From assembly GCA_021199145.1 (NCBI GenBank), contig JAJQIP010000089.1, positions 1 through 10,690 on the forward strand: a stretch of 10,690 nucleotides of DNA, in the 5' to 3' direction. The stretch comes from Porphyromonadaceae bacterium (GTDB lineage: Bacteria; Bacteroidota; Bacteroidia; Bacteroidales; UBA11471). Below, piece by piece: positions 1 through 7,212 of this stretch. A program made the position numbers and the translations under genes. Within the stretch, counting starts at the first letter, position 1. Every line of letters starts with the position of its first letter. The notes beneath the pieces are model-generated. The model was not told the DNA's origin, ran no database searches, and saw only the letters and a program-made list of their open reading frames with translations.

Positions 1-1
1 A

Positions 2-139
2 TTCTATACCCTCGCCCCTACGGATGTGGCCGGATGGGTACGTAGTTTGCAGCTGCGGAATATCGCTTTGCCTGACGAACTTAAAGTTGAGGTACTGCTT
101 GTTGTGGGAGAACAGCGGAGTTCCTCTGCAGGGAAATAG
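2..139 (+). CDS. 3' end of an unidentified protein gene (partial)
   Basis: Frame 2 is open from the window edge to a TAG at 137-139 and gives 45 residues, starting FYTLAPTDVAGWVRSLQL and ending in a polar, Ser-rich tail. I see no motif that lets me name a family. The stretch mixes short hydrophobic runs (VEVLLVV) with charged residues and looks like the end of a soluble or amphipathic domain. The other two forward frames close early, and the gap to the next gene is about 130 bp, so a gene ending here is plausible. It is not clear whether it is cotranscribed with porW. In the gap (140-270) there is a TTTG at about 152-155 but no convincing TAnnTTTG partner, and I see no clear terminator. Confidence 0.5.
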   Translation, partial: FYTLAPTDVAGWVRSLQLRNIALPDELKVEVLLVVGEQRSSSAGK

Positions 140-270
140 ACCAAAAAGCTGTTTGTCCGTTTCCTATGGATTTTATGGTATTGCTTAAATGTCGTATATC
201 TCAGAATTTATGCCTGCTTTAGTGGGGGAGATAAGGCAATAAATAGCGTGATTTTCTGTTTATATACAAG

Positions 271-3075
271 ATGAAGGGCTCCAATTTTCATCGTCGATTA
301 TTAGAAAAGAGCGTCGGATGGGTTTTATTCTTCCCTCTTCTTTTCTTAACGGCGTGTTCTACCCAAAAGAATACACCGGCTAACCGCTTTTTCCACTCTT
401 TTACCACAAAATACAATGTCTACTTCAATGGCATAACCAGTTTTGAAGAGCAGCTGGATCTGATGCAGAAAAGTTATGAGGACAATTTCACCCATCTGCT
501 CTATATGCATCCTGTTTCGGCCTATGGAGTGCCTTCCGACCCCCAACCTCAAGGTGATTTTTCCCGCTCATTGGAGAAAAGTCAAAAGGCCATACGTCAG
601 CACTCCATGCAGAAACCCCCTAAGCATAATCGCAAAAAAATGGATGACCCTAAGTATAGGGAGTTTATCAAACGAGGAGAGTTCAATCCTTTTATCCATA
701 ATGCCTGGGTATTGATGGGTGAATCCCAGTTTTATCAAGGAGATTTTTTAGGGGCGTTGGCCACCTTCATCTATATCACCCGCCATTTTCCTTGGAATAC
801 CTCTTTGATGGCCGATACCCGCATATGGATAGCACGGAGCTATCTTGAATTGGGCTGGCTCTATGAAGCAGAAGATATCTTGCTCAAGGTGTCTAAAGAA
901 TATACCCTTACTTCCAAACAGAAACGTTGGTATGCAACTGTTTATGCCGATTATCTTATACGGTGCGGTGAGTATGCCTCTGCCATTCCCTATTTGAAAG
1001 AGGCCCTGAAAATGGCTGACGGTCATGCTCAAAAAATCAGGATGACTTTTTTGTTGGCGCAGTTACAGGCCAAGACCGGGGATAAGGCAGGAGCTTATCA
1101 TTCCTATCAGGCGGTTATCAAGAAAAATCCTGTTTTCAGGGTTGAGATGAATGCCCGGATTAACCAGACTGAAGTTTTTACGGGAGGAGATATATCCAAA
1201 ATCGAAAAACACCTTCGTCGTATGGCGCATAATTACAAGAATCGGGATTATCTTGACCAGATATACTATGCTCTCGGTAACCTCTATCTTTCGCGGCGGG
1301 ATACGACAAAAGCCATAGAAAATTATGTTTTGGCTGCCGAGAAGAGTACCCGTAAGGGGATAGAATGTGCCATTAGCCAACTTACTCTGGGCGGACTTTA
1401 TTTTGAACGGAGGGAGTATGCCAAGGCGCAACCCTGTTATGCCGATGCCATGCCGTTTATTGACGAAAGTTTTCCCAATTATGCGATGTTATCCCGTCGC
1501 TCGTCCGTGCTTGACGAGTTGTCGGTGTATGCCGGTAATGTCGATTTGCAGGATAGTCTGCTTCGGGTAGCCGCTATGCCCGAAGCGGAGCGGAATCGTC
1601 TTATACAGCAGATTATCGATGACCTAATTGCCGCAGAGAAACGGGCTGCCGAGGATGCCCGCCGAGAGGCCCTGTTGGCTGAGCAGGAGGCAAATGCCGC
1701 ACAGCTTGATAAAATACAGCAAACAACGACACCTACTATGCCTGGAACGGGGAGTACATCGTGGTATTTTTATAATACCCAATTGATTACGGCCGGTAAG
1801 TCAGAATTCCAGCGCAAATGGGGTAGCCGAAAACTTGAAGATGATTGGCGGCGTAGCAACAAAGCCTCTTTCTCGCAGGAAGATATTACTGAAAACATGG
1901 ATGAGGAGATGGAAGAGGGGATTGAGTCATCAGAAGGGATGGAAGGGGAAGCAGATACCACTCTCGTGGCATACAGCGATGACCCCAAAGACCCCCGTTT
2001 CTATTTGCAGCAACTGCCGTTTACCGAAGAGGCTGTCGCTGTGGCCAACGGGATTATCGCCGATGGGTTATTCAATATGGCTATGATTCTCAAAGACAAG
2101 CTTGAAGATATGGATGCCGCCATGGCCAATTTCAATGAACTTGACCACCGTTATCCGCAAAATGATTATCGACTCGAAGCCTATTATAACTGCTATCTCA
2201 TTGGTATGCGTATTAACAACCGACCGATGGCTGAAGAGTATAAGCAGCGTATTTTGCGCCTTTTCCCCGACAGTAAATATGCCATAGCCTTGTCCGACCC
2301 CAATTATCTTGAGAATTTACGGCGTATGGATGTGGTACAAGATTCGCTTTACATATTGACCTACGATGCCTATTTGGCCGGTAATAATGCCGAGGTACAC
2401 CGCTTGTACGAGTATACTCGTACAACCTATCCATTGTCGAAGTTGATGCCTAAATTTATGCTGGTGGATGCTTTGGCTTATGTCAACGAGGGAGACATCG
2501 ACCGTTTCAAAGAGGGGTTGAAAGCTTTGCTCGATGCCTATCCTTCAGAAGATGTAAGTGAATTAGCTTCGGCTATGCTCAAGGGGGTAGCGCAAGGCCG
2601 ACAAGTCGTCGCAGGAGCTGCCCGCAGCAATATATGGAGTTTCCGTTTTGGAGGCGAGGGGTTGGAGAGTTCCGATACTTCTGATTCTACAGCGGCAGTT
2701 TCTCCTTTTGTTGCCGACCTTTCGGTACCCCATCTGCTTGTATTAGTCTATCCTACCGCTGAGGTCAATGCCAATTTGTTGCTCTTCGAGATAGCCAAGT
2801 ATAATTTCGCCCATTTCATTATTCGTGATTTCGATTTGGAAATAATGAGCTTTAACGAAATAAGCATGTTAGTTGTCAAAGGATTTTATAACTTTGGCGA
2901 ATTGACACAGTATCGTCGCATGTTGAGTGCTCCTGATGGTGTCCCGATGCCTGATGGCGTGCGTCCTGTCATGATTAGCGAACAGAATTTCAAGACTCTG
3001 GTCGAAGGACATACGTTCGAGGAGTATTTTAGGTTCGTCGAAGAAAATCAGTTGTTGCAGTATGATGAAGAGTGA
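271..3075 (+). CDS. porW: PorW/SprE-type TPR outer-membrane lipoprotein
   Basis: The 934-residue protein begins with a basic N-terminus, a hydrophobic stretch (about 15-26) and a lipobox LTAC with Cys29 as the lipidation site. After the Cys comes STQKN, with no acidic surface-export signal, so I infer anchoring with the protein facing the periplasm. Just after it is the segment FFHSFTTKYNVYFNG, which I associate with the PorW/SprE family. TPR-like helical pairs occur at roughly residues 140-290, 330-400 and 600-675. A charged, Ala/Glu-rich probable coiled coil lies near 435-480, followed by a Thr/Pro linker and a very acidic stretch (about 540-563). A conserved-looking hydrophobic domain (about 818-934) ends the protein. 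In Porphyromonas and Flavobacterium, PorW/SprE is a lipoprotein needed for type IX secretion and gliding; homologues with unclear roles may exist elsewhere. The last 14 bp overlap porX, which suggests translational coupling. There is no Shine-Dalgarno, as is usual in this phylum. Family call fairly sure; secretion role inferred. Confidence 0.8.
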   Translation: MKGSNFHRRLLEKSVGWVLFFPLLFLTACSTQKNTPANRFFHSFTTKYNVYFNGITSFEEQLDLMQKSYEDNFTHLLYMHPVSAYGVPSDPQPQGDFSRSLEKSQKAIRQHSMQKPPKHNRKKMDDPKYREFIKRGEFNPFIHNAWVLMGESQFYQGDFLGALATFIYITRHFPWNTSLMADTRIWIARSYLELGWLYEAEDILLKVSKEYTLTSKQKRWYATVYADYLIRCGEYASAIPYLKEALKMADGHAQKIRMTFLLAQLQAKTGDKAGAYHSYQAVIKKNPVFRVEMNARINQTEVFTGGDISKIEKHLRRMAHNYKNRDYLDQIYYALGNLYLSRRDTTKAIENYVLAAEKSTRKGIECAISQLTLGGLYFERREYAKAQPCYADAMPFIDESFPNYAMLSRRSSVLDELSVYAGNVDLQDSLLRVAAMPEAERNRLIQQIIDDLIAAEKRAAEDARREALLAEQEANAAQLDKIQQTTTPTMPGTGSTSWYFYNTQLITAGKSEFQRKWGSRKLEDDWRRSNKASFSQEDITENMDEEMEEGIESSEGMEGEADTTLVAYSDDPKDPRFYLQQLPFTEEAVAVANGIIADGLFNMAMILKDKLEDMDAAMANFNELDHRYPQNDYRLEAYYNCYLIGMRINNRPMAEEYKQRILRLFPDSKYAIALSDPNYLENLRRMDVVQDSLYILTYDAYLAGNNAEVHRLYEYTRTTYPLSKLMPKFMLVDALAYVNEGDIDRFKEGLKALLDAYPSEDVSELASAMLKGVAQGRQVVAGAARSNIWSFRFGGEGLESSDTSDSTAAVSPFVADLSVPHLLVLVYPTAEVNANLLLFEIAKYNFAHFIIRDFDLEIMSFNEISMLVVKGFYNFGELTQYRRMLSAPDGVPMPDGVRPVMISEQNFKTLVEGHTFEEYFRFVEENQLLQYDEE

Positions 3076-4612
3076 AACTATTCTCTGGGTTGATGACGAG
3101 ATTGATTTGTTGAAACCCCATATTCTTTTCCTTCGTCAGCGGGGGTATGAAGTTGTCACCGTGAGCAACGGACGGGATGCCATTGACCGTGTCGAGACCG
3201 ACCATTTCGACTTGATATTCCTCGACGAGAACATGCCGGGATTGAGCGGTCTTGAGACGCTGGACCGCATCAAGGAGATAGTCCCTCAGACACCGGTTAT
3301 CATGATTACCAAGAGTGAAGAGGAGGATATTATGAATCAGGCTATCGGCAATAAGATTGCCGATTATCTGATTAAGCCGGTCAATCCCAGTCAAATTCTC
3401 CTTTCCATCAAGAAAAATCTTTATAGCAAAGAGATTATTTCGGAAAAGACATCGAGTGATTATCAGCAAGAGTTCAACCGGATTAACCAACTGATAAACG
3501 ACTCTTTTTCCTGGAATGACTGGTATGAGATTTATCGTCGGCTCGTATATTGGGAATTGGAGTTGGAACAGACCGAAGGTCATCTCAAAGAGATGTTGCT
3601 GTTGCAGAAGAGTGAGGCCAACTCGGCATTCGCCAAATATGTCAAGCGAAATTATGAGAAATGGTTCAGCGGGGAGGAGCATCCGTTGATGAGCCATGAA
3701 CTTTTCAAGCAAAAGCTCTTTCCCCTGTTGGATAACGGTGAAAAGGTATTTGTCGTGTTGATTGATAATTTCCGCCTTGACCAATGGCGGATATTGATGC
3801 CTTATCTCCTGGACTACTTCACCGTTGAAGAAGAACTCTATTTCAGTATACTTCCGACGGCTACGCAATATTCCCGTAACGCCATATTTTCAGGATTGTT
3901 ACCCGACAAAATCGCCGACCTTTTCCCCCATTTGTGGGTGGATGAGGATTCCGAAGAGGGAAAGAACCTGAATGAAGCCCCCCTTATCGGGACGTTGCTT
4001 GAACGTTATCGCAAACGTTATACCTATTCTTATAGCAAGGTCAACGAGTCCCATTTTGGGGAGAAACTCTTACGGGAATTTTCCAATTTTGACCGGTACG
4101 ATTTCAACGTGTGCGTATTGAATTTCATTGACATGCTTTCGCATGCCCGTACCGATTCGAAGATGATACGGGAGTTGGCCAGTTCCAATGCCGCCTATCG
4201 TTCGCTTACAGAGGCGTGGTTCAAGCATTCGTCGGCATTTGACCTTTTCAAGAAAATCGCTGAGAAGGGATTTAAGGTTATCCTTACGACCGACCATGGA
4301 ACGATATGGGTAGACAATCCCGTCAAAGTCGTTTCTGACCGTAACACCAATACCAACCTTCGGTATAAGGTGGGGAAAAATATGTCCTATAATCCTAAAC
4401 AGGTTTTCGAAATAAAGGCCCCCTCTCGTTTCGGATTGCCTTCCCCCAATGTAAGTTCGACCTATATCTTCGCCATGAATCACGACTATTTTGTCTATCC
4501 CAATAATTATAATTATTATGTGGGGCATTACAAAGATACTTTCCAGCATGGAGGAATCTCCATGGAGGAGATGATGGTTCCGTTGGTTACCCTTTCACCC
4601 GTAAAGAAGTAA
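3062..4612 (+). CDS. porX: PorX-type response regulator with PglZ (alkaline-phosphatase superfamily) domain
   Basis: The 516-residue protein has an N-terminal receiver domain (about 5-120) with acidic pair D11/D12, phosphoacceptor D55 (in FLDENMPG), T83 and K105, so it should be phosphorylatable. A helical linker (about 125-225) leads into a PglZ domain of the alkaline-phosphatase superfamily. Probable metal and catalytic residues are D235 (LIDNFR), the Thr pair T266/T268 in LPTATQYSRN (T268 the likelier nucleophile), D357 and H361 (FIDMLSH), D411/H412 (TTDHG) and H489/H496 near the C-terminus, so the enzyme looks intact. There is no DNA-binding output domain. Porphyromonas PorX is phosphorylated by the PorY kinase, works with an ECF sigma factor in control of type IX secretion genes, and has been reported to hydrolyse oligonucleotides. 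The start is ATG 3062 or the adjacent ATG 3065; both overlap the end of porW. No PorY-like kinase is in the window. Confidence 0.88.
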   Translation: MMKSETILWVDDEIDLLKPHILFLRQRGYEVVTVSNGRDAIDRVETDHFDLIFLDENMPGLSGLETLDRIKEIVPQTPVIMITKSEEEDIMNQAIGNKIADYLIKPVNPSQILLSIKKNLYSKEIISEKTSSDYQQEFNRINQLINDSFSWNDWYEIYRRLVYWELELEQTEGHLKEMLLLQKSEANSAFAKYVKRNYEKWFSGEEHPLMSHELFKQKLFPLLDNGEKVFVVLIDNFRLDQWRILMPYLLDYFTVEEELYFSILPTATQYSRNAIFSGLLPDKIADLFPHLWVDEDSEEGKNLNEAPLIGTLLERYRKRYTYSYSKVNESHFGEKLLREFSNFDRYDFNVCVLNFIDMLSHARTDSKMIRELASSNAAYRSLTEAWFKHSSAFDLFKKIAEKGFKVILTTDHGTIWVDNPVKVVSDRNTNTNLRYKVGKNMSYNPKQVFEIKAPSRFGLPSPNVSSTYIFAMNHDYFVYPNNYNYYVGHYKDTFQHGGISMEEMMVPLVTLSPVKK

Positions 4613-4616
4613 TTCT

Positions 4617-5042
4617 ATGGCGCAATTTGTCATACACGACCTTGATGACTTGCCTGCCGCTGCACGTTCTTTTATTGCAGCGATGGGCGACAGTTCCGTT
4701 TTCGCTTTCCGAGGGGCGATGGGGGCAGGAAAAACGACTTTCATTAAGGCTATTTGTGAAGCGTTGGGAGTCAGTGATGTCGTCAACAGTCCCACGTTTG
4801 CCATTATCAATGAGTATGGGCCGATGGCTGATGGCCGACCGATTTATCACTTTGATTTCTACCGTATCGACAAACCTGAAGAGGTATTCGATTTTGGTTA
4901 TGAGGAGTATGTTTATAGCGATGCCCTGTGCTTTATCGAGTGGCCGGAGAAAATCGAGTCGTTATTGCCCCCCGGTTATGTCAATGTCTATATTGAAAGT
5001 CAATCTGACGATTCCCGGATTGTCGTGATGGAGCGTCCCTGA
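4617..5042 (+). CDS. tsaE: tRNA threonylcarbamoyladenosine biosynthesis ATPase TsaE
   Basis: TsaE is the small P-loop ATPase that works with TsaB and TsaD in the cytoplasm to place threonylcarbamoyl on A37 of ANN-decoding tRNAs (t6A). The 141-residue product has the family length. It shows a Walker A loop GAMGAGKTT (33-41), the conserved VNSPTF segment, YHFDFYRI, and the FIEWPEKI motif near residue 105. The start ATG lies only 4 bp after the porX stop, so the gene is almost certainly cotranscribed with porX. A function in general translation joined to a secretion regulator is probably gene-order convenience rather than a shared pathway. A second ORF in another frame over the same bases (4627-5028) is a shadow. 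Family identity is firm. Confidence 0.95.
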   Translation: MAQFVIHDLDDLPAAARSFIAAMGDSSVFAFRGAMGAGKTTFIKAICEALGVSDVVNSPTFAIINEYGPMADGRPIYHFDFYRIDKPEEVFDFGYEEYVYSDALCFIEWPEKIESLLPPGYVNVYIESQSDDSRIVVMERP

Positions 5043-5095
5043 TTTCTCTAAAATAAATTTCTCTCTTTCGAAGAGGTATAATATTCCTGTAACTC

Positions 5096-5103
5096 TATTT
5101 TTG
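5096..5103 (+). promoter_or_regulatory. Candidate promoter -7 element before the dehydrogenase gene
   Basis: TATTTTTG fits the Bacteroidetes -7 consensus TAnnTTTG and lies in the 79-bp gap between tsaE and the dehydrogenase gene. No clear TTTG is seen about 20 bp upstream, so the site is only half supported. If used, transcription would begin close to the start codon at 5122 and the leader would be very short. Confidence 0.4.
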
Positions 5104-5121
5104 ATTTAAAATAATTTACCC

Positions 5122-6120
5122 ATGGCCTTTAGAATCGCTTTTTTTGACACAAAACCTTATGATGAGGAATCTTTCAACAAGATGAACGAACGTTTTGGTT
5201 TCGATATCGTTTATTTCAAAGGACACCTGAATCCGAACAACGTCATGTTGACGAAGGGGTATGATGCCGTATGTATTTTTGTCAATGATACGGCAGATGC
5301 CGAAGTGGTGAATGCCTTGATTGAAAACGGGGTCAAGATATTGGCTTTGCGTTGTGCGGGGTACAACAATGTCGATTTATCCGCCGCTGAGGGGCGTCTG
5401 CCGATTGTCCGGGTGCCGGCCTATTCTCCTTATGCTGTTGCCGAATATACCTTGGCATTGATACTTGCCCTCAACCGGCGTATTCCACGGGCTGTATCAC
5501 GTACCCGTGACGGCAATTTCTCCCTGCATGGCCTTATGGGGTTTGATATGCACGAAAAAGTCATAGGAATTATCGGTACGGGGAAAATAGCTAAAGTGCT
5601 GATTCGGATACTCTATGGCTTGGGTATGCGTATTTTGGCCTATGACCCCTATCCCGACAAAGAGCTTGTCGCAAAATATGCTGTCGAGTATACGACACTT
5701 GATGAACTTTATCGGCTTTCCGATATTGTATCGCTCCATTGTCCGCTGACGGATGAGACCCGTTATATCATCAATGAGGATGCCATCGCCAAGATGAAAC
5801 AGGGTGTAATGCTTATCAATACCGGTCGTGGAAAGTTGATACATACCCACTCTCTAATCAAGGGGTTGAAAAGTAAAAAGATAGGGTATGCCGCTTTGGA
5901 TGTCTATGAGGAAGAGAGCCGGTATTTTTATGAAGACAAGTCGGATCGTATTATCGATGACGACGTATTGGCGAGACTGTTGTCGTTCAACAACGTAATT
6001 GTCACTTCCCATCAAGCCTTTTTCACCCGTGAGGCCGTACATAATATTTCAGAAACGACTTTGCAGAACATTGCCGACTTTGCCGCAGGTCGTTCGTTGA
6101 AGAACGAGGTCGTGCGTTAA
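5122..6120 (+). CDS. ldhA: D-lactate dehydrogenase-like 2-hydroxyacid dehydrogenase
   Basis: A cytoplasmic NAD-dependent enzyme of the D-2-hydroxyacid dehydrogenase family, most like the LdhA type that reduces pyruvate to D-lactate in fermentation. The 332-residue length is normal for the family. The Rossmann loop is GTGKIA (152-157), and D175 (in AYDPY) at the end of the following strand predicts NADH rather than NADPH. The catalytic set is complete: R236 (NTGRGK), E265 (DVYEEE) and H297 (TSHQAF). The segment SRYFYEDKSDRIIDDD near 266-281 is typical of LdhA rather than of glycerate or phosphoglycerate dehydrogenases. The ATG at 5122 gives the usual N-terminus (RIAFFDTKPYD). The gene stands alone between tsaE and the inositol-lipid operon, with a candidate promoter before it and a hairpin after it. 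The exact substrate among 2-oxoacids is inferred. Confidence 0.88.
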   Translation: MAFRIAFFDTKPYDEESFNKMNERFGFDIVYFKGHLNPNNVMLTKGYDAVCIFVNDTADAEVVNALIENGVKILALRCAGYNNVDLSAAEGRLPIVRVPAYSPYAVAEYTLALILALNRRIPRAVSRTRDGNFSLHGLMGFDMHEKVIGIIGTGKIAKVLIRILYGLGMRILAYDPYPDKELVAKYAVEYTTLDELYRLSDIVSLHCPLTDETRYIINEDAIAKMKQGVMLINTGRGKLIHTHSLIKGLKSKKIGYAALDVYEEESRYFYEDKSDRIIDDDVLARLLSFNNVIVTSHQAFFTREAVHNISETTLQNIADFAAGRSLKNEVVR

Positions 6121-6138
6121 TTTTCGAGAAGAGAGATA

Positions 6139-6170
6139 TAAATCCCGATGCTGGACAGCATTGGGATTTA
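6139..6170 (+). terminator. Strong hairpin after the dehydrogenase gene, possible terminator
   Basis: Two 14-base arms, TAAATCCCGATGCT (6139-6152) and AGCATTGGGATTTA (6157-6170), pair fully with one G-U wobble around a 4-base loop GGAC. It begins 19 bp after the ldhA stop and ends 21 bp before the next promoter's TTTG, which suits a terminator. There is no T-run after it on the plus strand, so an intrinsic terminator is not certain. It may instead protect the 3' end of the mRNA. Confidence 0.55.
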
Positions 6171-6190
6171 GTGTAAAAGAGATGGCTTAA

Positions 6191-6222
6191 TTTGCTTGAA
6201 TAAGACATATTGCTTACTTTTG
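6191..6222 (+). promoter_or_regulatory. Bacteroidetes housekeeping promoter of the inositol-lipid operon
   Basis: TTTG at 6191-6194 and TACTTTTG at 6215-6222 match both halves of the TTTG / TAnnTTTG consensus used by the primary sigma factor of Bacteroides, with an optimal 20-bp spacer. Transcription should begin around 6228-6232, giving a leader of roughly 20 bases before the ATG at 6250. It is the best promoter match in the window and defines the start of a four-gene operon. Confidence 0.75.
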
Positions 6223-6249
6223 CACGCTTACTTGTAAAATTTGAAAGAA

Positions 6250-6729
6250 ATGAGCCGACAAAAACCTCCCTTTTTCCATTTGCTTCTGACAACAGGATTC
6301 GGTTCTGGCTTTTCTCCTGTCGCTCCCGGGACAGCAGGTGCATTGGTGGCTGTCCTTTTGTGGGGAGTCGGCTATTTTCTGCTTCCTTTCCCTATCCTGC
6401 AAGTGGTGCTGGCGGTTGTGATTGTCTATTTCACCGTACAAGGAATCTATTCGGGAACCGTTATGGAGCGGTATTGGGGAGAAGACCCCTCACGGGTGGT
6501 CATCGATGAGATGGTGGGGGTGTGGATTCCCTTGCTGGTTGTCCCTGAGGGAGGAGGATGGTATGTGTTGGCGGCCTTTGTCCTATTTCGCTTTTTCGAT
6601 ATTGTGAAGCCGCTTGGCATACGTCGTATGGAGCGGTTTAAGGGAGGGCTCGGCATCATGATGGACGATATTCTGGCGGGTGTGTATAGTGCGCTATTGT
6701 TGGGGATTGCCCGTTTTTTACTAATTTGA
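6250..6729 (+). CDS. pgpA: PgpA-family lipid phosphatase, probable phosphatidylinositol-phosphate phosphatase
   Basis: A 159-residue integral membrane phosphatase of the phosphatidylglycerophosphatase A family. Diagnostic motifs are TTGFGSGFSPVAPGTAGAL near the N-terminus, DPSRVVIDEMVG (D79, D86, E87), FRFFDIVKP (D117) and GIMMDDILAGVY (D139/D140), so the acidic metal-binding residues are present. Hydrophobic stretches lie at about 28-65, 90-115 and 140-158. In classical PgpA the substrate is phosphatidylglycerol phosphate. Its place as first gene of an operon with a phosphatidyltransferase and an AUR1-like enzyme fits better with the homologue proposed in Bacteroides thetaiotaomicron to dephosphorylate phosphatidylinositol phosphate; that substrate is inference from context. 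I chose the ATG at 6250; a TTG three codons upstream is in frame but adds only MKE and no conserved sequence. The stop is 7 bp before the next gene. Confidence 0.85.
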   Translation: MSRQKPPFFHLLLTTGFGSGFSPVAPGTAGALVAVLLWGVGYFLLPFPILQVVLAVVIVYFTVQGIYSGTVMERYWGEDPSRVVIDEMVGVWIPLLVVPEGGGWYVLAAFVLFRFFDIVKPLGIRRMERFKGGLGIMMDDILAGVYSALLLGIARFLLI

Positions 6730-6736
6730 GTCGAGG

Positions 6737-7201
6737 ATGACACGGCGGTCAATCATACAGTTCTTCAAGGCGATGTTCACGGCGCAGGTGGCAAGCGTGT
6801 TCGATTTCTGCATTACGTTCCTGTTGGCCAACTTCTGCTCCCTCTATTATGTCTATGCGACTTTTTTAGGGTCCGTTTCGGGCGGTGTGGTGAATTGCTG
6901 TCTCAACTATCGATGGGTGTTCGATGTCACCTCTTCCAAAATTCATGTCGCCTTCAAATATTTTTTGGTATGGGCTGTCAGTTTGTGCCTTAACACATAT
7001 GGCACCTTCTTTTTTACCGAAGTGATGAATCGCATGGCTTGGGTTGGCCGCATCAATGGCGTGTTGGCGCTCAATCTCTTCTTACTGCCCAAGATTGTCG
7101 TCTCTTTTTTGGTCGCCTTTTTTTGGAATTACCAAATGCAACGTAAATTTGTATATCGGAGCATTCCGTTCAACAAGCGGTTTATCTCCCATAAACGATA
7201 A
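6737..7201 (+). CDS. GtrA-family four-helix membrane protein
   Basis: The 154-residue product has four predicted membrane segments (about 13-33, 38-58, 75-96 and 114-134) and ends in a basic cytoplasmic tail. The pattern ASVFDFCITFLL, GSVSGGVVNCCLNYRWVF and KIVVSFLVAFFWNYQMQRKFVYR is that of the GtrA family. The paired N-Y-x-W/M and the final F-V-Y-R segments are typical. GtrA proteins are thought to help move lipid-linked sugars, such as undecaprenyl-phosphate-glucose, across the inner membrane. No glycosyltransferase is beside it here. It sits between a lipid phosphatase and a phosphatidyltransferase with gaps of 7 and 11 bp, so I infer a role with inositol lipids, perhaps as a flippase or partner subunit. 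The family call is good; the substrate is unknown. Confidence 0.8.
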   Translation: MTRRSIIQFFKAMFTAQVASVFDFCITFLLANFCSLYYVYATFLGSVSGGVVNCCLNYRWVFDVTSSKIHVAFKYFLVWAVSLCLNTYGTFFFTEVMNRMAWVGRINGVLALNLFLLPKIVVSFLVAFFWNYQMQRKFVYRSIPFNKRFISHKR

Positions 7202-7212
7202 GATACTGAACC

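Noticed and set aside
3029..3868. A 279-codon open frame on the minus strand opposite porX
   Set aside because: The plus-strand product has a full receiver and PglZ domain with catalytic residues, while the antisense product shows no family motif; it is a shadow.
271..4612. A type IX secretion gene cluster
   Set aside because: Only the PorW and PorX homologues are present; no core translocon gene is seen, and these two families may occur outside secretion-competent species.
4627..5028. A 133-codon plus-strand open frame overlapping tsaE
   Set aside because: The tsaE frame carries the Walker A and other TsaE motifs; the second frame has none and is a by-product of codon composition.
5063..5075. 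Short hairpin CTCTT/AAGAG after tsaE as a terminator
   Set aside because: The stem is only 5 bp and no T-run follows it.
6241..6249. TTG start three codons before the PgpA-family ATG
   Set aside because: It adds only MKE and no conserved residue; the ATG at 6250 is the normal choice.
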